Assembly (NCBI GenBank): GCA_905181585.1
Contig: CAJIYG010000005.1
Span: forward strand, 96,615-160,614
Source of the DNA: an uncultured Flavobacteriales bacterium
Lineage (GTDB): Bacteria; Bacteroidota; Bacteroidia; Flavobacteriales; BACL11
Reading direction: 5' to 3'
Length of the DNA: 64,000 nt
Under the pieces are notes generated by a model, which did not search any database, was not told the DNA's origin, and saw only the letters and a program-made list of their open reading frames with translations. The translations under genes were made by a program, and so were the position numbers. Positions 36,834 through 46,989 of the stretch are shown piece after piece (position 1 is the stretch's first letter; every line of letters begins with the position of its first letter).

Positions 36834-37421
36834 TTAATTAATTTGCAAATCAATTTTATGCTTTTCACTTAGTGATCTTAAATTAATTAAGGCATAGCGC
36901 ATTCTACCTAATGCAGTATTAATGCTAACATCAATTAACTCTGATATTTTCTTAAAACTTAAATCTTCGTAATACCGCATTTTCAAAACCTGTTTTTGAT
37001 CATTTGGCAACAAATCAATAAGAATATGAAGATCGTTATGAACTTGATTTTTTACTAATTTCTCATCAATATTTAAGCTATTATCTTTTAAGACATCAAA
37101 AATATCAAAATCAGAATTTGATCTAATCATGCGCATTTTCTTCTCTTTTCTAAAATGATCGATGACTAAATTATGAGCTATTCGCATTACCCAAGGTAAA
37201 AACTTACCTTCTTCGTTGTATTTACCTTTCTGCAAAGAATTAATAACCTTTATAAAAGTATCTTGAAAAATATCGTTTGAAAGATCTCTGTTCTTAACTT
37301 TTGACATGATAAAAGCAAATATTCTGCTTTTATGTCTAGATAAAAGAATTTCAAATGAAGAATTTTCTCCATTTAAATACTGTGATACTAAAATTTTATC
37401 TGAAATATTATTTAATGACAT
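36834..37421 (-). CDS. RNA polymerase sigma-70 family factor (ECF-like)
   Basis: A 195-residue sigma factor. Region 2 includes FAFIMSKVKNRDLSNDIFQDTFIKVI and the -10-recognition part WVMRIAHNLVIDHFRKEKKMRM (about residues 80-101). Region 4 includes LPNDQKQVLKMRYYEDLSFKKISELIDVSINTALGRMRYAL (about 139-180). No anti-sigma gene is adjacent, in line with the stand-alone group found next to uvrA in Bacteroidota. It is divergent from uvrA across a 153-base gap. Confidence 0.9.
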   Translation of the reverse strand: MSLNNISDKILVSQYLNGENSSFEILLSRHKSRIFAFIMSKVKNRDLSNDIFQDTFIKVINSLQKGKYNEEGKFLPWVMRIAHNLVIDHFRKEKKMRMIRSNSDFDIFDVLKDNSLNIDEKLVKNQVHNDLHILIDLLPNDQKQVLKMRYYEDLSFKKISELIDVSINTALGRMRYALINLRSLSEKHKIDLQIN

Positions 37422-37548
37422 ACTACTCTACTTTAAGTTAATAAAAAATTTAAGTAAAAGTTTTGTCTATAAATAAAGTTTAGGTTTTGTTAAATATTTA
37501 ACATGCCAAATATAGATATATTTTTAAAATTATACTAATCTTATTGAG

Positions 37549-37556
37549 TACTTTTG
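37549..37556 (+). promoter_or_regulatory. -7 element of uvrA
   Basis: TACTTTTG matches TAnnTTTG, 18 bases before the uvrA ATG at 37575. No -33 TTG and no LexA-like palindrome were seen in the divergent gap. Confidence 0.45.
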
Positions 37557-37574
37557 CAGAATTGATTAAAATTC

Positions 37575-40337
37575 ATGAGAAAAGATAAATCTATTTTTAT
37601 TAAGGGAGCAAGGCAACATAACCTTAAAAATATATCATTAGAAATTCCAAAAGATAAAATAACAGTCATTTCTGGAGTTAGTGGTTCGGGTAAATCAACT
37701 CTTGCGTTTGACACTCTCTTTGCAGAAGGACAAAGAAGATATATAGAAAGCCTATCATCTTACGCCAGACAATTTTTAGGCAAACTCCAAAAACCAGATG
37801 TTGATGAAATAATTGGAATATGCCCAGCAATAGCAATTGAGCAAAAAACCATAACTAAAAACCCAAGATCTACAGTAGGAACAAGTACTGAAATATATGA
37901 TTATCTAAAATTACTTTTTGCAAGAATTGGTAAAACATATTCTCCCAAATCAAATAATTTAGTCAAAAAAGATAGTCTAGAAGATATCATTAAAGAGATA
38001 AATCTAGCTAAGAGTGGAGTTACTATTTATATTTCTGTAAAAATTGAAAATAAACAAGACATAGAAGATTTTTTAAAACTACAGAAAACAGGATTTTCTA
38101 GAATATTTGTAAATGATGAAATTTTAAAAATAAAAGATATAACTTCTAATTTTAGAATAAAGAAATCTGATAGTATAGAGCTAATAATTGATAGATTTAT
38201 TAAAGATAACACAATTGAAAAAAGCAGAATTGCTGAATCAATTGAAACTGCTCTAAGCTATGGTAAAAATAGCTGTATTATCAAGTTAGATAATAAAAAA
38301 TTGAACTTTTCAAATAAATTTGAACTAGATGGAATTAAATTCATAAACCCAACGACTCAACTTTTTTCTTTTAACAATCCATTTGGAGCCTGCCCTAGAT
38401 GCGAAGGATATGGAAGTATCTTAGGAATTGATCATAATAAAGTTATTCAAGATGAAGAACTTTCTTTATTTGAGGGAGTAGTTGCACCATGGTCAGGACA
38501 GAAACTATCAAAATGGAAAGATAGATTTATACAAAAATCATCAAAATTTAATTTCCCTATACATAGACCATACAAAGATTTAAAAGCAGAGGAAAAGAAA
38601 ATATTATGGGACGGTAAAGATAAATGCAAGGGTATAAATCAATTTTTTGAGATGCTCGAGTCTAAAAGATATAAAATTCAGGCAAGAGTAATGCTTGCAA
38701 GATACAGAGGGAAAGCAAAATGTAATGAATGTATGGGGTCGAGATTAAGAGTCGAAGCCACATATGTTAAAATAAATAATCTCAATATAATAGATATTTG
38801 TAATATGAGTATTAAAGAATGTTTAGCATTTTTTAATAAAATAAAACTTAGTAAAAGTGAACAAAAAATTTCAGAACGAATTTTAGAAGAAGTAATAAAC
38901 AGACTAACATACTTAAATAATGTAGGTCTACAATACTTAAATCTTTCGCGCAAATCTAAGACTTTATCAGGGGGAGAATCACAAAGAATTAATCTAGCAA
39001 CTTCTCTTGGAAGTTCTTTAGTTGGCGCTATGTATATTCTAGACGAACCAAGTATAGGTTTACATTCTCAAGATACAGAAAAATTAATAAAAATTTTAAA
39101 GAATCTTAGAGATATAGGTAACACAGTTATAATAGTTGAACATGATGAAGAAATTATGCAATCAGCGGACTTCATAATAGATGTTGGTCCAGAAGCTGGA
39201 ATAAATGGTGGTGAAATAATTTTCAAAGGAAGTGTAAAAGATATTTTTAATAATAATAAAAGTCTCACAACAAAATATTTAACTAAAAAACTAAATATAT
39301 CTACACCAACTCACAGAAAAAAATGGACAGACTTTATAGAAATTAAAGGAGTAAAAATTAATAATATTAATAATATAGATGTAAAGTTTCCTCTTGAATG
39401 TCTAACAGTAGTTTCTGGAGTAAGTGGCTCTGGTAAATCATCTCTTATTTCAAATGTATTAAAGCCCGCAGTAAATCAAAAATTAGGAATATATGACAAG
39501 GATGAACAACTTTATAAATCATTAAAAATTAGTACTAATAATATTAAAAAGCTTGAATTTATTAATCAAAACCCTCTAGGAAAGTCCTCAAGATCTAATC
39601 CTATTACATATATAAAAGCATATGACGAGATAAGGAACCTATTTGCAAGCCAAAGCTTAGCTAAAAGAAGAAAATATACAGCTGGAACATTTTCATTTAA
39701 TGTAAATGGAGGAAGATGTGAAAACTGCAAAGGGGAAGGAGAAACAACTGTGGAAATGCAGTTTATGGCAGATGTTCACTTAGAATGCGATGATTGTAAA
39801 GGAACAAGATTTAAAAAAGAAGTTCTTGAGATTAAATTTGGCAATAAAAATATTTCTGAGATTTTAGAACTTTCAGTTAAACAGTCTATTGAATTTTTCA
39901 CATTAAATAATCAGCATAATATTTCTAAAAAAATCAAACCATTAGATGATGTTGGCCTCGGATATGTTAAGTTGGGCCAATCATCAAATACACTAAGTGG
40001 TGGAGAAGCACAAAGAACAAAAATAGCATCATTTCTAACTAAAGGAAACACACAAAATAAAATACTATTTATATTTGATGAGCCAACCACTGGACTTCAT
40101 TTTCATGATATTAATAAACTTCTAAAATCTTTTTACTCACTAATAAGTAATGGACATTCTATAATTTGTATTGAACATAATTTAGATGTTATAAAATGTG
40201 CAGACTGGATTATAGATTTAGGTCCTGGAGGAGGTAAAGATGGAGGTAAACTAATTTTTTCAGGAACACCTGAGAAAATTATAGAGTGTAAAAAATCAGC
40301 AACAGGGAAATATTTAAAAAATAAAATATTATTGTAA
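37575..40337 (+). CDS. uvrA: Excinuclease ABC subunit UvrA
   Basis: A 920-residue UvrA, the damage-recognition ATPase of nucleotide excision repair. It has two ABC modules: Walker A VSGVSGSGKSTLAF (about residues 33-46) and VSGVSGSGKSSLI, each with an LSGGE signature (TLSGGESQRINLA, TLSGGEAQRTKIA). Zinc-binding pairs appear at CPRCEGYG/CNECMGSRL and CENCKGEG/CDDCKGTRF. Length is near the usual 940. Its 3' end overlaps the convergent ruvX gene by 9 bases. Confidence 0.96.
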   Translation: MRKDKSIFIKGARQHNLKNISLEIPKDKITVISGVSGSGKSTLAFDTLFAEGQRRYIESLSSYARQFLGKLQKPDVDEIIGICPAIAIEQKTITKNPRSTVGTSTEIYDYLKLLFARIGKTYSPKSNNLVKKDSLEDIIKEINLAKSGVTIYISVKIENKQDIEDFLKLQKTGFSRIFVNDEILKIKDITSNFRIKKSDSIELIIDRFIKDNTIEKSRIAESIETALSYGKNSCIIKLDNKKLNFSNKFELDGIKFINPTTQLFSFNNPFGACPRCEGYGSILGIDHNKVIQDEELSLFEGVVAPWSGQKLSKWKDRFIQKSSKFNFPIHRPYKDLKAEEKKILWDGKDKCKGINQFFEMLESKRYKIQARVMLARYRGKAKCNECMGSRLRVEATYVKINNLNIIDICNMSIKECLAFFNKIKLSKSEQKISERILEEVINRLTYLNNVGLQYLNLSRKSKTLSGGESQRINLATSLGSSLVGAMYILDEPSIGLHSQDTEKLIKILKNLRDIGNTVIIVEHDEEIMQSADFIIDVGPEAGINGGEIIFKGSVKDIFNNNKSLTTKYLTKKLNISTPTHRKKWTDFIEIKGVKINNINNIDVKFPLECLTVVSGVSGSGKSSLISNVLKPAVNQKLGIYDKDEQLYKSLKISTNNIKKLEFINQNPLGKSSRSNPITYIKAYDEIRNLFASQSLAKRRKYTAGTFSFNVNGGRCENCKGEGETTVEMQFMADVHLECDDCKGTRFKKEVLEIKFGNKNISEILELSVKQSIEFFTLNNQHNISKKIKPLDDVGLGYVKLGQSSNTLSGGEAQRTKIASFLTKGNTQNKILFIFDEPTTGLHFHDINKLLKSFYSLISNGHSIICIEHNLDVIKCADWIIDLGPGGGKDGGKLIFSGTPEKIIECKKSATGKYLKNKILL

Positions 40338-40742
40338 TTGAGCTAAATAGCTTTGCAGAATAATTGTAGCACTTACTTGATCAACTAAAGTTTTATCTTG
40401 TCTTCTTTTTTTATTAACACCTGAGAAAAGAATTGCCTGCTTTGCCATTTTAGAAGTAAATCTTTCATCAATACGAATCACTTCAATTTTTTGAAATATC
40501 TTTTTAAGATTATTTATAAAAGTATCTACTTCAAGGCTAATATCTGTTAAAGTATTATCTAAATTTTTTGGATCACCTACAATAACTTTAACTATCTGTT
40601 CTTTATCTATAATCTTTTTAAGGAAAGAATTAAGATTCGATGTTTCCACAGTTGTTAATGGGGAAGCTATAATATTTAAACTATCAGTAATTGCTATTCC
40701 TGTTTTCTTTTTCCCATAATCAATAGCAAGAAATTTTGACAC
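40329..40742 (-). CDS. ruvX: YqgF/RuvX nuclease-fold protein
   Basis: A 137-residue RNase H-fold protein (RuvX/YqgF), linked to Holliday junction resolution and to pre-16S rRNA processing in different bacteria. AIDYGKKKTGIAITD (first Asp, about residues 6-20), KVIVGDPKNLDN, and RIDERFTSKMAKQ with the final DQVSATIILQSYL are the family blocks. It starts one base into the stop of the upstream peptidase gene, so the two may be co-transcribed. Confidence 0.9.
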   Translation of the reverse strand: MSKFLAIDYGKKKTGIAITDSLNIIASPLTTVETSNLNSFLKKIIDKEQIVKVIVGDPKNLDNTLTDISLEVDTFINNLKKIFQKIEVIRIDERFTSKMAKQAILFSGVNKKRRQDKTLVDQVSATIILQSYLAQLQ

Positions 40743-43700
40743 TATTGCTTAACAATTTGATAAATAATATTTTCGGGTAAAATTTTAACAAGATATGATC
40801 CTGCAGCAAGACTTCTTAAATCACACTCAACTGATAAACTATTACTAATAATATTTGCAACATTATTTCCTTTTATATCACTAATTTCTATTTTATGATT
40901 AATTGAAGAACTAAAAATTACGTTAAAAATTCCTTTATTTGGGTTTGGATATAGTTTAATATTTGAATTAATTTGGCTATTTGAACTTGGAGCTAAATAT
41001 ACTGCAGGAAATACTATGTAATCTATCCATGCAGCATCAAGACCGTCAGATTGTGAAGCATCTTTATCATATTCCCACTTAAAAGTATTTAAGCCTGCAC
41101 TAACAGGAAATGACACAAAACTCCATACAGTATCAATTCCTGACCATTCATCAAGCTTAGTTCCATTAATCTTAAATTTTAAAAAATCAAAATCATATTC
41201 GGAAGAAACAAATTTAAAAAATGAGATATCTCCATCTGCAAGAACATTTAAGTTCACAGACAATTCAGATTCTTCATTATCAGGTAAGGAAATAGCAGAT
41301 CTTGAGCTATGAACTCCTTCATAAATTTCTGTATTATCAACTAACCATGGATATGTTCCTTGAATCCATGAAAACTGAGAAAAATCTCCACTTTCATAAT
41401 CCTCATCAATAACTCCGACAATTTCAGAAAAACTTGTTTGATAAGAATAAATTTGATCAGTAAAATTAAATGGAAATAAAATATTAGTTCCTATGGGTGT
41501 ATTTTGATCAACAGTAATATTAAATGAAAGATTCTGATTTTGATTTGTATTAAGAGAAGGTAGAAGAAAAGAAGAGGAATTTATAGTCACATAAGTACTT
41601 AGTGAGCTAAGAGTACCCACAAGATTCGCAGCATCAGCATGACCAGTATTCTTAACTTCGATAAGAAGTTCAAGAGTTTCTCCGGCATCAAGCTTACCAT
41701 TACCATTACCTAAAGTAAAATCATCAATCATAAAACTTGTATGTTGAAACACAGGAGCGTTTAATAACACACTTACAGTTGAAACCCATATATTACCTAA
41801 GTTATCAGAAATATTAAGAGTAAAGATAACAGTATGTTGATTTGGTATATAAGGACTTACTTGGAAGCTCAAAGTATTATTTGTACTTATTGTTTGATTT
41901 GCTCCAATTAAACTTATTGCATCTACAGAATCAACGACAGTAACATATTGATCTGTAGAAGATAAAACAATATTGATATTTTGAGCATTTGAATTTCCTA
42001 AATTAAATAAATCAAGATCTAAGTATATAAATTCGTTATAGTCAGCAAGGGAATTATTATTACCAAAAATATCATTTACAGTATTATTTGAAGTTATAAC
42101 ATATGGACCATTAGGAGAAATTGCTTGAACTGTAGAAATGAATGGTTGCTTAAATTGTTTTGTAATGATTACGTCAAGATTACCAACATTTTGCACAGGG
42201 TTAAAATTTAGAGCTACAGTTCCAGAGGCATCACATAATTTTGCATCTAATAAAACACCATTTTCAGAAAGAGCTACATAGGCATCTTCCTCGGTTGTAA
42301 TAGAAAGAGAAGTACTTCCCACAGGAAGAATGGAATTATAACTTGCTGACAAAGGAGTTGGAATACCTATATATGGCATTAAAGATGGATCTCCCATTAA
42401 ATGGTAAATCTCCCAATAATATTGTTCAGCTCCACCAGCTTCAGTTACAGCTAAATTTCCTGAATGAATTATTTGACCTTGTGTTATAAACCAATCATTT
42501 TTTTGCTCACCATTTTCATGCATCAAACAATCATAAACACCTAAAGAAGTTCCTGAGTATGTTGGATTAGAAACAATTGAAGAAGTAGATCCTACAGCCC
42601 ACCAATAATCTTCATCCCAATATGTATTATTTGAGCCACCAATATAACCTAAAGCTCCTTTATCATTTGCTCTTAATAGAGATTCTCCAAAACAAGTTGG
42701 CTCATCAAACTTTGCTGACTGACAGCAGTTACCAATCATTAAACCATACTCGTTATTGTTCTGTAAAGACGAAACATCTCCATTATTAAATGAAGGGTCT
42801 GACCAGCCTGAAGGACCACAATGAGCAGAGTAGTTGGCAAAACCAACTCCTTCACTAACGTTAGAGATAATAGCAGAAGATGCCTGAGATTGATCAGATG
42901 TAATTGGACTTCCAGAACCATATAAATAATTATGAATAGTTAAGTTGTGAGCAATATTAAAATAATTATCAGTGGCATAATTTATTTGGCCATTTCCGTA
43001 AGTTGGAGCAAAACTAGCATCAACGCCAGCAACTAATAAAATTTCATCTAAAAATGCAGGGTCGTTAAATGTATATTGTTCATGTGTTAAAGTCTTTGCA
43101 ACTTGCACTTCTACATCTAATACTGAAGATGCAGAAAAGCGGCCGTAATACATTTCTGGATAAAAGTCTCCGTTTCCATCAAACTCACAATAATACATAT
43201 CTGAAACATGACCAGAAGCCTGAAAGCTAGGTACTTGATCAATATCACCAACTAAAAGCAAATAGGTTGGAGCTGGATTATTAATAGATGCGTTATCATA
43301 AAAATTTTGAATAAAGGACTTAATGGATAGAGTTGTATTTCCAACAACAGGGTCACTTGTATATGCTTCAACGACCTCAAAGCCTTTACGAGTTTTCCAA
43401 TCAATAAAGGGCTGAAGTGCAACTTGATATGCAGGATCTGAAACTATAATATATTTAACAGGGTAAGTAGTGATAACATCCTTGTTAGAGGGAGGAATGA
43501 AGTTAATACATTTTTTATAGAGTGAATTAAAATCTGATGAATAATATTTTTCTAAATTATCAACAGTACTATCATAAGAAATTTTAACAGTCAAATTAGT
43601 AATAATTTTCAGTTCATTTTTAACAGGATTATAACTAAAAGGAGATATTGTTAATCGAGATAAATCAACTCCTCTCATTTTACCTAGATTTGAAAAAGAA

Positions 43701-44167
43701 ATTAAATTATCAAATGAAAAATCATTTATTTCATATGAAAAATTATCATAGTAAAATTTAATATCTTCTAACTTATCTCCTTTAGAGATCGAAGGTTGTT
43801 TAGGAAAAATAGGTAATGATATGTTATAGTCATCAAGCTTAATAAGCTGCTCACTTGAACTTATAATTTCTATAACAGGCTTAATTCCTTTTGGAATTGA
43901 AATTAATTTATTAAGCATTAACATCTCTGGCGAACCTATTTTAGAGGAAGAAGTATAAGAAGGAATAATTAGTTTAGTAAAATTTCCTTCCTCAGTTTTA
44001 ATAGTTTTGTAGCTAATTCTGTTCACAGAAGAATTAAAAGAAAAACTATTTTCTGACTTATCTAAAACATCAAAAGAATTCAAATTAGTATTTAGAATTA
44101 TTTCTTGTGAATATGTTAGTGTAGACACAAAAAAAGAAAAGAAAAATAAAAAAAGCTTATGTTTCAT
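40742..44167 (-). CDS. Gingipain-like C25 cysteine peptidase with T9SS sorting domain
   Basis: A 1141-residue secreted protease. It has a signal peptide (about 1-20) and a propeptide-like region (about 25-215). The C25 peptidase domain follows with the catalytic His in NYSAHCGPSGWSDPSF and the Cys in IGNCCQSAKFDEPTCFGE, close to the Arg-gingipain sequences (NYTAHGSETSWADP, IGNCC). Ig-like modules come next, with FTLGNGNGKLDAGETLELLIEVKNTGHADA near residue 810. A C-terminal type A sorting domain (about 1065-1141) contains NIKLYPNPNKGIFNVIF. It should leave by the type IX secretion system. Cleavage specificity is not readable. Confidence 0.9.
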   Translation of the reverse strand: MKHKLFLFFFSFFVSTLTYSQEIILNTNLNSFDVLDKSENSFSFNSSVNRISYKTIKTEEGNFTKLIIPSYTSSSKIGSPEMLMLNKLISIPKGIKPVIEIISSSEQLIKLDDYNISLPIFPKQPSISKGDKLEDIKFYYDNFSYEINDFSFDNLISFSNLGKMRGVDLSRLTISPFSYNPVKNELKIITNLTVKISYDSTVDNLEKYYSSDFNSLYKKCINFIPPSNKDVITTYPVKYIIVSDPAYQVALQPFIDWKTRKGFEVVEAYTSDPVVGNTTLSIKSFIQNFYDNASINNPAPTYLLLVGDIDQVPSFQASGHVSDMYYCEFDGNGDFYPEMYYGRFSASSVLDVEVQVAKTLTHEQYTFNDPAFLDEILLVAGVDASFAPTYGNGQINYATDNYFNIAHNLTIHNYLYGSGSPITSDQSQASSAIISNVSEGVGFANYSAHCGPSGWSDPSFNNGDVSSLQNNNEYGLMIGNCCQSAKFDEPTCFGESLLRANDKGALGYIGGSNNTYWDEDYWWAVGSTSSIVSNPTYSGTSLGVYDCLMHENGEQKNDWFITQGQIIHSGNLAVTEAGGAEQYYWEIYHLMGDPSLMPYIGIPTPLSASYNSILPVGSTSLSITTEEDAYVALSENGVLLDAKLCDASGTVALNFNPVQNVGNLDVIITKQFKQPFISTVQAISPNGPYVITSNNTVNDIFGNNNSLADYNEFIYLDLDLFNLGNSNAQNINIVLSSTDQYVTVVDSVDAISLIGANQTISTNNTLSFQVSPYIPNQHTVIFTLNISDNLGNIWVSTVSVLLNAPVFQHTSFMIDDFTLGNGNGKLDAGETLELLIEVKNTGHADAANLVGTLSSLSTYVTINSSSFLLPSLNTNQNQNLSFNITVDQNTPIGTNILFPFNFTDQIYSYQTSFSEIVGVIDEDYESGDFSQFSWIQGTYPWLVDNTEIYEGVHSSRSAISLPDNEESELSVNLNVLADGDISFFKFVSSEYDFDFLKFKINGTKLDEWSGIDTVWSFVSFPVSAGLNTFKWEYDKDASQSDGLDAAWIDYIVFPAVYLAPSSNSQINSNIKLYPNPNKGIFNVIFSSSINHKIEISDIKGNNVANIISNSLSVECDLRSLAAGSYLVKILPENIIYQIVKQ

Positions 44168-44181
44168 AAAAATATTTTACA

Positions 44182-44189
44182 CAAATATA
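44182..44189 (-). promoter_or_regulatory. -7 element of the C25 peptidase gene
   Basis: TATATTTG on the minus strand, 14 bases before the ATG at 44167. A TTTTTTG lies 23 bases further upstream as a possible -33 element. Confidence 0.45.
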
Positions 44190-44250
44190 AAACAATTAAT
44201 GCTGAAAGAAAACAAAAAAGTGGATGTAGACTTAGTAGCAAGAAAAAAAA

Positions 44251-46989
44251 TTATAAGATTGATTGATGATCGCAATATTTGCAATTATCTTTATTAGTAC
44301 TTGATGAAAAATCTTCATTAATAACTTTATTTAAAAAGATTACAAGGTTCTTTTCAAAATTATTTAAAAAATTATTATTGAACAATATATCTTCTTTACT
44401 ATTTACAAGAATAATTCCTTCTTCTAAATTACGTAAAGAATAAATTCCTGCAAGAATTTCCATACCAATATATTTTGGATATTTCTTTAAAAATAAGAAA
44501 ACATACATAAATATTTGAAGTAAAAACTTCTTATCACGATTTTCAAACAAATCCTGCCAAGAAACAAAACATAAATCTTTCTTTTTAACTGCTCTTCCAG
44601 TTTTGTAATCAATAATTCGTAATTTATTTTCAAATATATCAACTCGATCAATTGTACCTTTTAAATTACAATCTATATTTTCAACTTGTAAAGAAAATTC
44701 GAATTTTTCCTCTGTAAATAAAATATTTATAATATTATTATTTTTTAATTTAGAGAGCTCCATTTCCAAAAAGTCATTAATAAGTTTTTTTGCTAAAGAA
44801 AGAGAAAGTAAATTTTTTCCTTTATTATAATTCTCATTAGGGAGTTTATTTTTATAGTAAATATCTATTGATTCCTTTACTTTATTTGAAATACATTTAA
44901 AATTATTCAAATCAATATTACCTGCTGGGTATTTTTTTAGTGCTTCATGAATAGCATCACCCATTAAACTATTGTCAGCAAATTCATTTATTTTTTTTTC
45001 TTCTCTGATTTTTTGTAAATAATGAAAGTAGAAATCTAGATTACAGTTTATATATTTAGATATTGCTGATGCAGACACTCCATTAACTAACCAGTCTTTT
45101 AACTCTTTTTCTAAATTAGAATTCTTTATAATATAGCTTACAATTTCATTATTTTGAAAGTCGCTATTTCTATATTCAAGTAATGAAATAGGATTACTTT
45201 TATATTCATTTACTAGTTGAGTGATAAAACGACTTTTTTCTCCACTACCAAAATCATCATTCTGAGTATTATATGTTAAAGTAATATTCTTTGCTCTTTG
45301 AAGCAGTCTATAAAAATGATAAGAAAATACAGCATCCCTTTCATTATAAGTAGGCATCTTGTAATAAATTTTTAAATCAAAAGGAATAAATGAGTTAACA
45401 CTTTTTCCTTGTGGTAAAAAACCTTCATTTACGCCAAGAATTATAACATTATTAAAATCTAAAGTTCTGCTTTCTAAAATCCCCATTAATTGAACTCCTT
45501 CTAAAGGTTCCCCTTTAAAGGGAATAATTTCTTTTGCAACTAACTGCTTAAATATAGAATAAGCAGATTTTAGGTCAATATTAAAATTAAAATCATTTAT
45601 TAAAACTTCAAATTTTCTTAGTATCTTATAAAAAACATTTAAAATCTCAGAATCTAGAGTAGCGTTTTTATCTATTAAATCTTTTCTCATTAAATTAATA
45701 ACTGTATCAAGACCAATTATTAAATCAGCAGTACTTGACCAATTATCAAAAATTTCATTAAAGGATTTTCCAATCTCAGATAAAATAATTTCTGACGATA
45801 TAAATGAAAGATTATTATCCAAAATATAATCTTTTAAACTATAAATATTTTTTGATTTAATTATTTTAAATAAATAAGGATGATCTAGTATTCTAAATAA
45901 ATCAAAATAATAAAAAACATTATTTTTTGAATTAATCTGTAGATTAATTAATGTATCAATAAATGAAAAAAATGGTGTTGACTGAAATGGGCTCCCCATT
46001 GTCACATTTAGTTTAGTAACTTCAGGCGGAATATTATTAAGAGCTGGGTATAAGAGGTCTTCGTTAGCTAAAATAATTGCTGTCTTACTACTGTCGTTAA
46101 CCTTTTCTAGATCGCTTAGAACTTGCCTCATGACATTTGTCTGACTAATTGAATTTGGGCATGAAATTATCTGTATATTTTCTTTAGGTTTGGACAAATA
46201 ATCTCCAACGCCAATAAAATCAAACTCTTTCCACTTTTTCTGTTGTTTTTTAAGAAAAAAACTTGCTTCGTGATAATTATTATTGAAGTAATATTTGTCT
46301 GCATCCCAAAAAACTCTTGCAATATCTTTTTCCTTAAGTACATCTATTATTTTGTGCTCTGAAGTTGTTAATGCATTTAATCCAACAAACCATATTTTAT
46401 CCCAAACAAATTTTGTTGTATTAATTTTTTCTGCAGCAATTTTATTTGCAAGTCCTTGGTAAGCAAAACCGTTATTTATTAATTTATCTGTAAGTTTTAA
46501 ATAAATAGGGTAAAGAGATTCAAAAAAGCTTATAAAACTTTTTTGATTCATTGATAATGATTCATCACTAAGGCTCCACTGATCAAGTTTCCAATTTTCT
46601 AGCTGCTTTACATCCTTTAAATTATTATATAAAATTTGTGGATCAATCATGCTTGAATCAATATCATTGTAGTCTTTAAGCAAAGTATTACTCCAATTTA
46701 AAAATTCAGAAAAAGAATCTTTTTTTGAATTAGAAGATTTAAGATATGCATCATATAAATAGAACTGCAAGCTAATATTATCTAGAACTTTCATCTCTGA
46801 AACCTCTTCAATAAATTCTTCAATTGAGAAGAATTTTGGCAGAAATAAAGGAAGATTAGTCTTTAGCGAAATATATTTTTTTAAAAAAACAACTGATCTT
46901 TTTGTAGGTAAAACTAGCGCAACACTACTCATATTTTCAGAAAACTTAAGTAATAATCTTTCAGCTATTTTTTCTAAAAACGGTTTCAT
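44251..46989 (-). CDS. AddB-like PD-(D/E)XK nuclease family protein
   Basis: A 912-residue protein of the AddB/RexB-like group found beside an AddA-like helicase in Bacteroidota. The N-terminal part has ALVLPTKRSVVFLKKYI (a degenerate P-loop position). The middle contains GVNEGFLPQGKSVNSFIPFDLK. The C-terminal nuclease (about residues 680-912) carries GTIDRVDIFENKLRIIDYKTGRA, where D and DYK are PD-(D/E)XK catalytic residues. The end has only CKYCDH, so an intact four-Cys iron-sulphur site is not evident. It overlaps the helicase stop by 4 bases. Expected role: double-strand-break end resection. Confidence 0.82.
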   Translation of the reverse strand: MKPFLEKIAERLLLKFSENMSSVALVLPTKRSVVFLKKYISLKTNLPLFLPKFFSIEEFIEEVSEMKVLDNISLQFYLYDAYLKSSNSKKDSFSEFLNWSNTLLKDYNDIDSSMIDPQILYNNLKDVKQLENWKLDQWSLSDESLSMNQKSFISFFESLYPIYLKLTDKLINNGFAYQGLANKIAAEKINTTKFVWDKIWFVGLNALTTSEHKIIDVLKEKDIARVFWDADKYYFNNNYHEASFFLKKQQKKWKEFDFIGVGDYLSKPKENIQIISCPNSISQTNVMRQVLSDLEKVNDSSKTAIILANEDLLYPALNNIPPEVTKLNVTMGSPFQSTPFFSFIDTLINLQINSKNNVFYYFDLFRILDHPYLFKIIKSKNIYSLKDYILDNNLSFISSEIILSEIGKSFNEIFDNWSSTADLIIGLDTVINLMRKDLIDKNATLDSEILNVFYKILRKFEVLINDFNFNIDLKSAYSIFKQLVAKEIIPFKGEPLEGVQLMGILESRTLDFNNVIILGVNEGFLPQGKSVNSFIPFDLKIYYKMPTYNERDAVFSYHFYRLLQRAKNITLTYNTQNDDFGSGEKSRFITQLVNEYKSNPISLLEYRNSDFQNNEIVSYIIKNSNLEKELKDWLVNGVSASAISKYINCNLDFYFHYLQKIREEKKINEFADNSLMGDAIHEALKKYPAGNIDLNNFKCISNKVKESIDIYYKNKLPNENYNKGKNLLSLSLAKKLINDFLEMELSKLKNNNIINILFTEEKFEFSLQVENIDCNLKGTIDRVDIFENKLRIIDYKTGRAVKKKDLCFVSWQDLFENRDKKFLLQIFMYVFLFLKKYPKYIGMEILAGIYSLRNLEEGIILVNSKEDILFNNNFLNNFEKNLVIFLNKVINEDFSSSTNKDNCKYCDHQSIL

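Noticed and set aside
37422..37574. LexA box between the sigma factor and uvrA
   Set aside because: I looked for a palindromic SOS-type operator in this divergent gap and upstream of recA and saw none.
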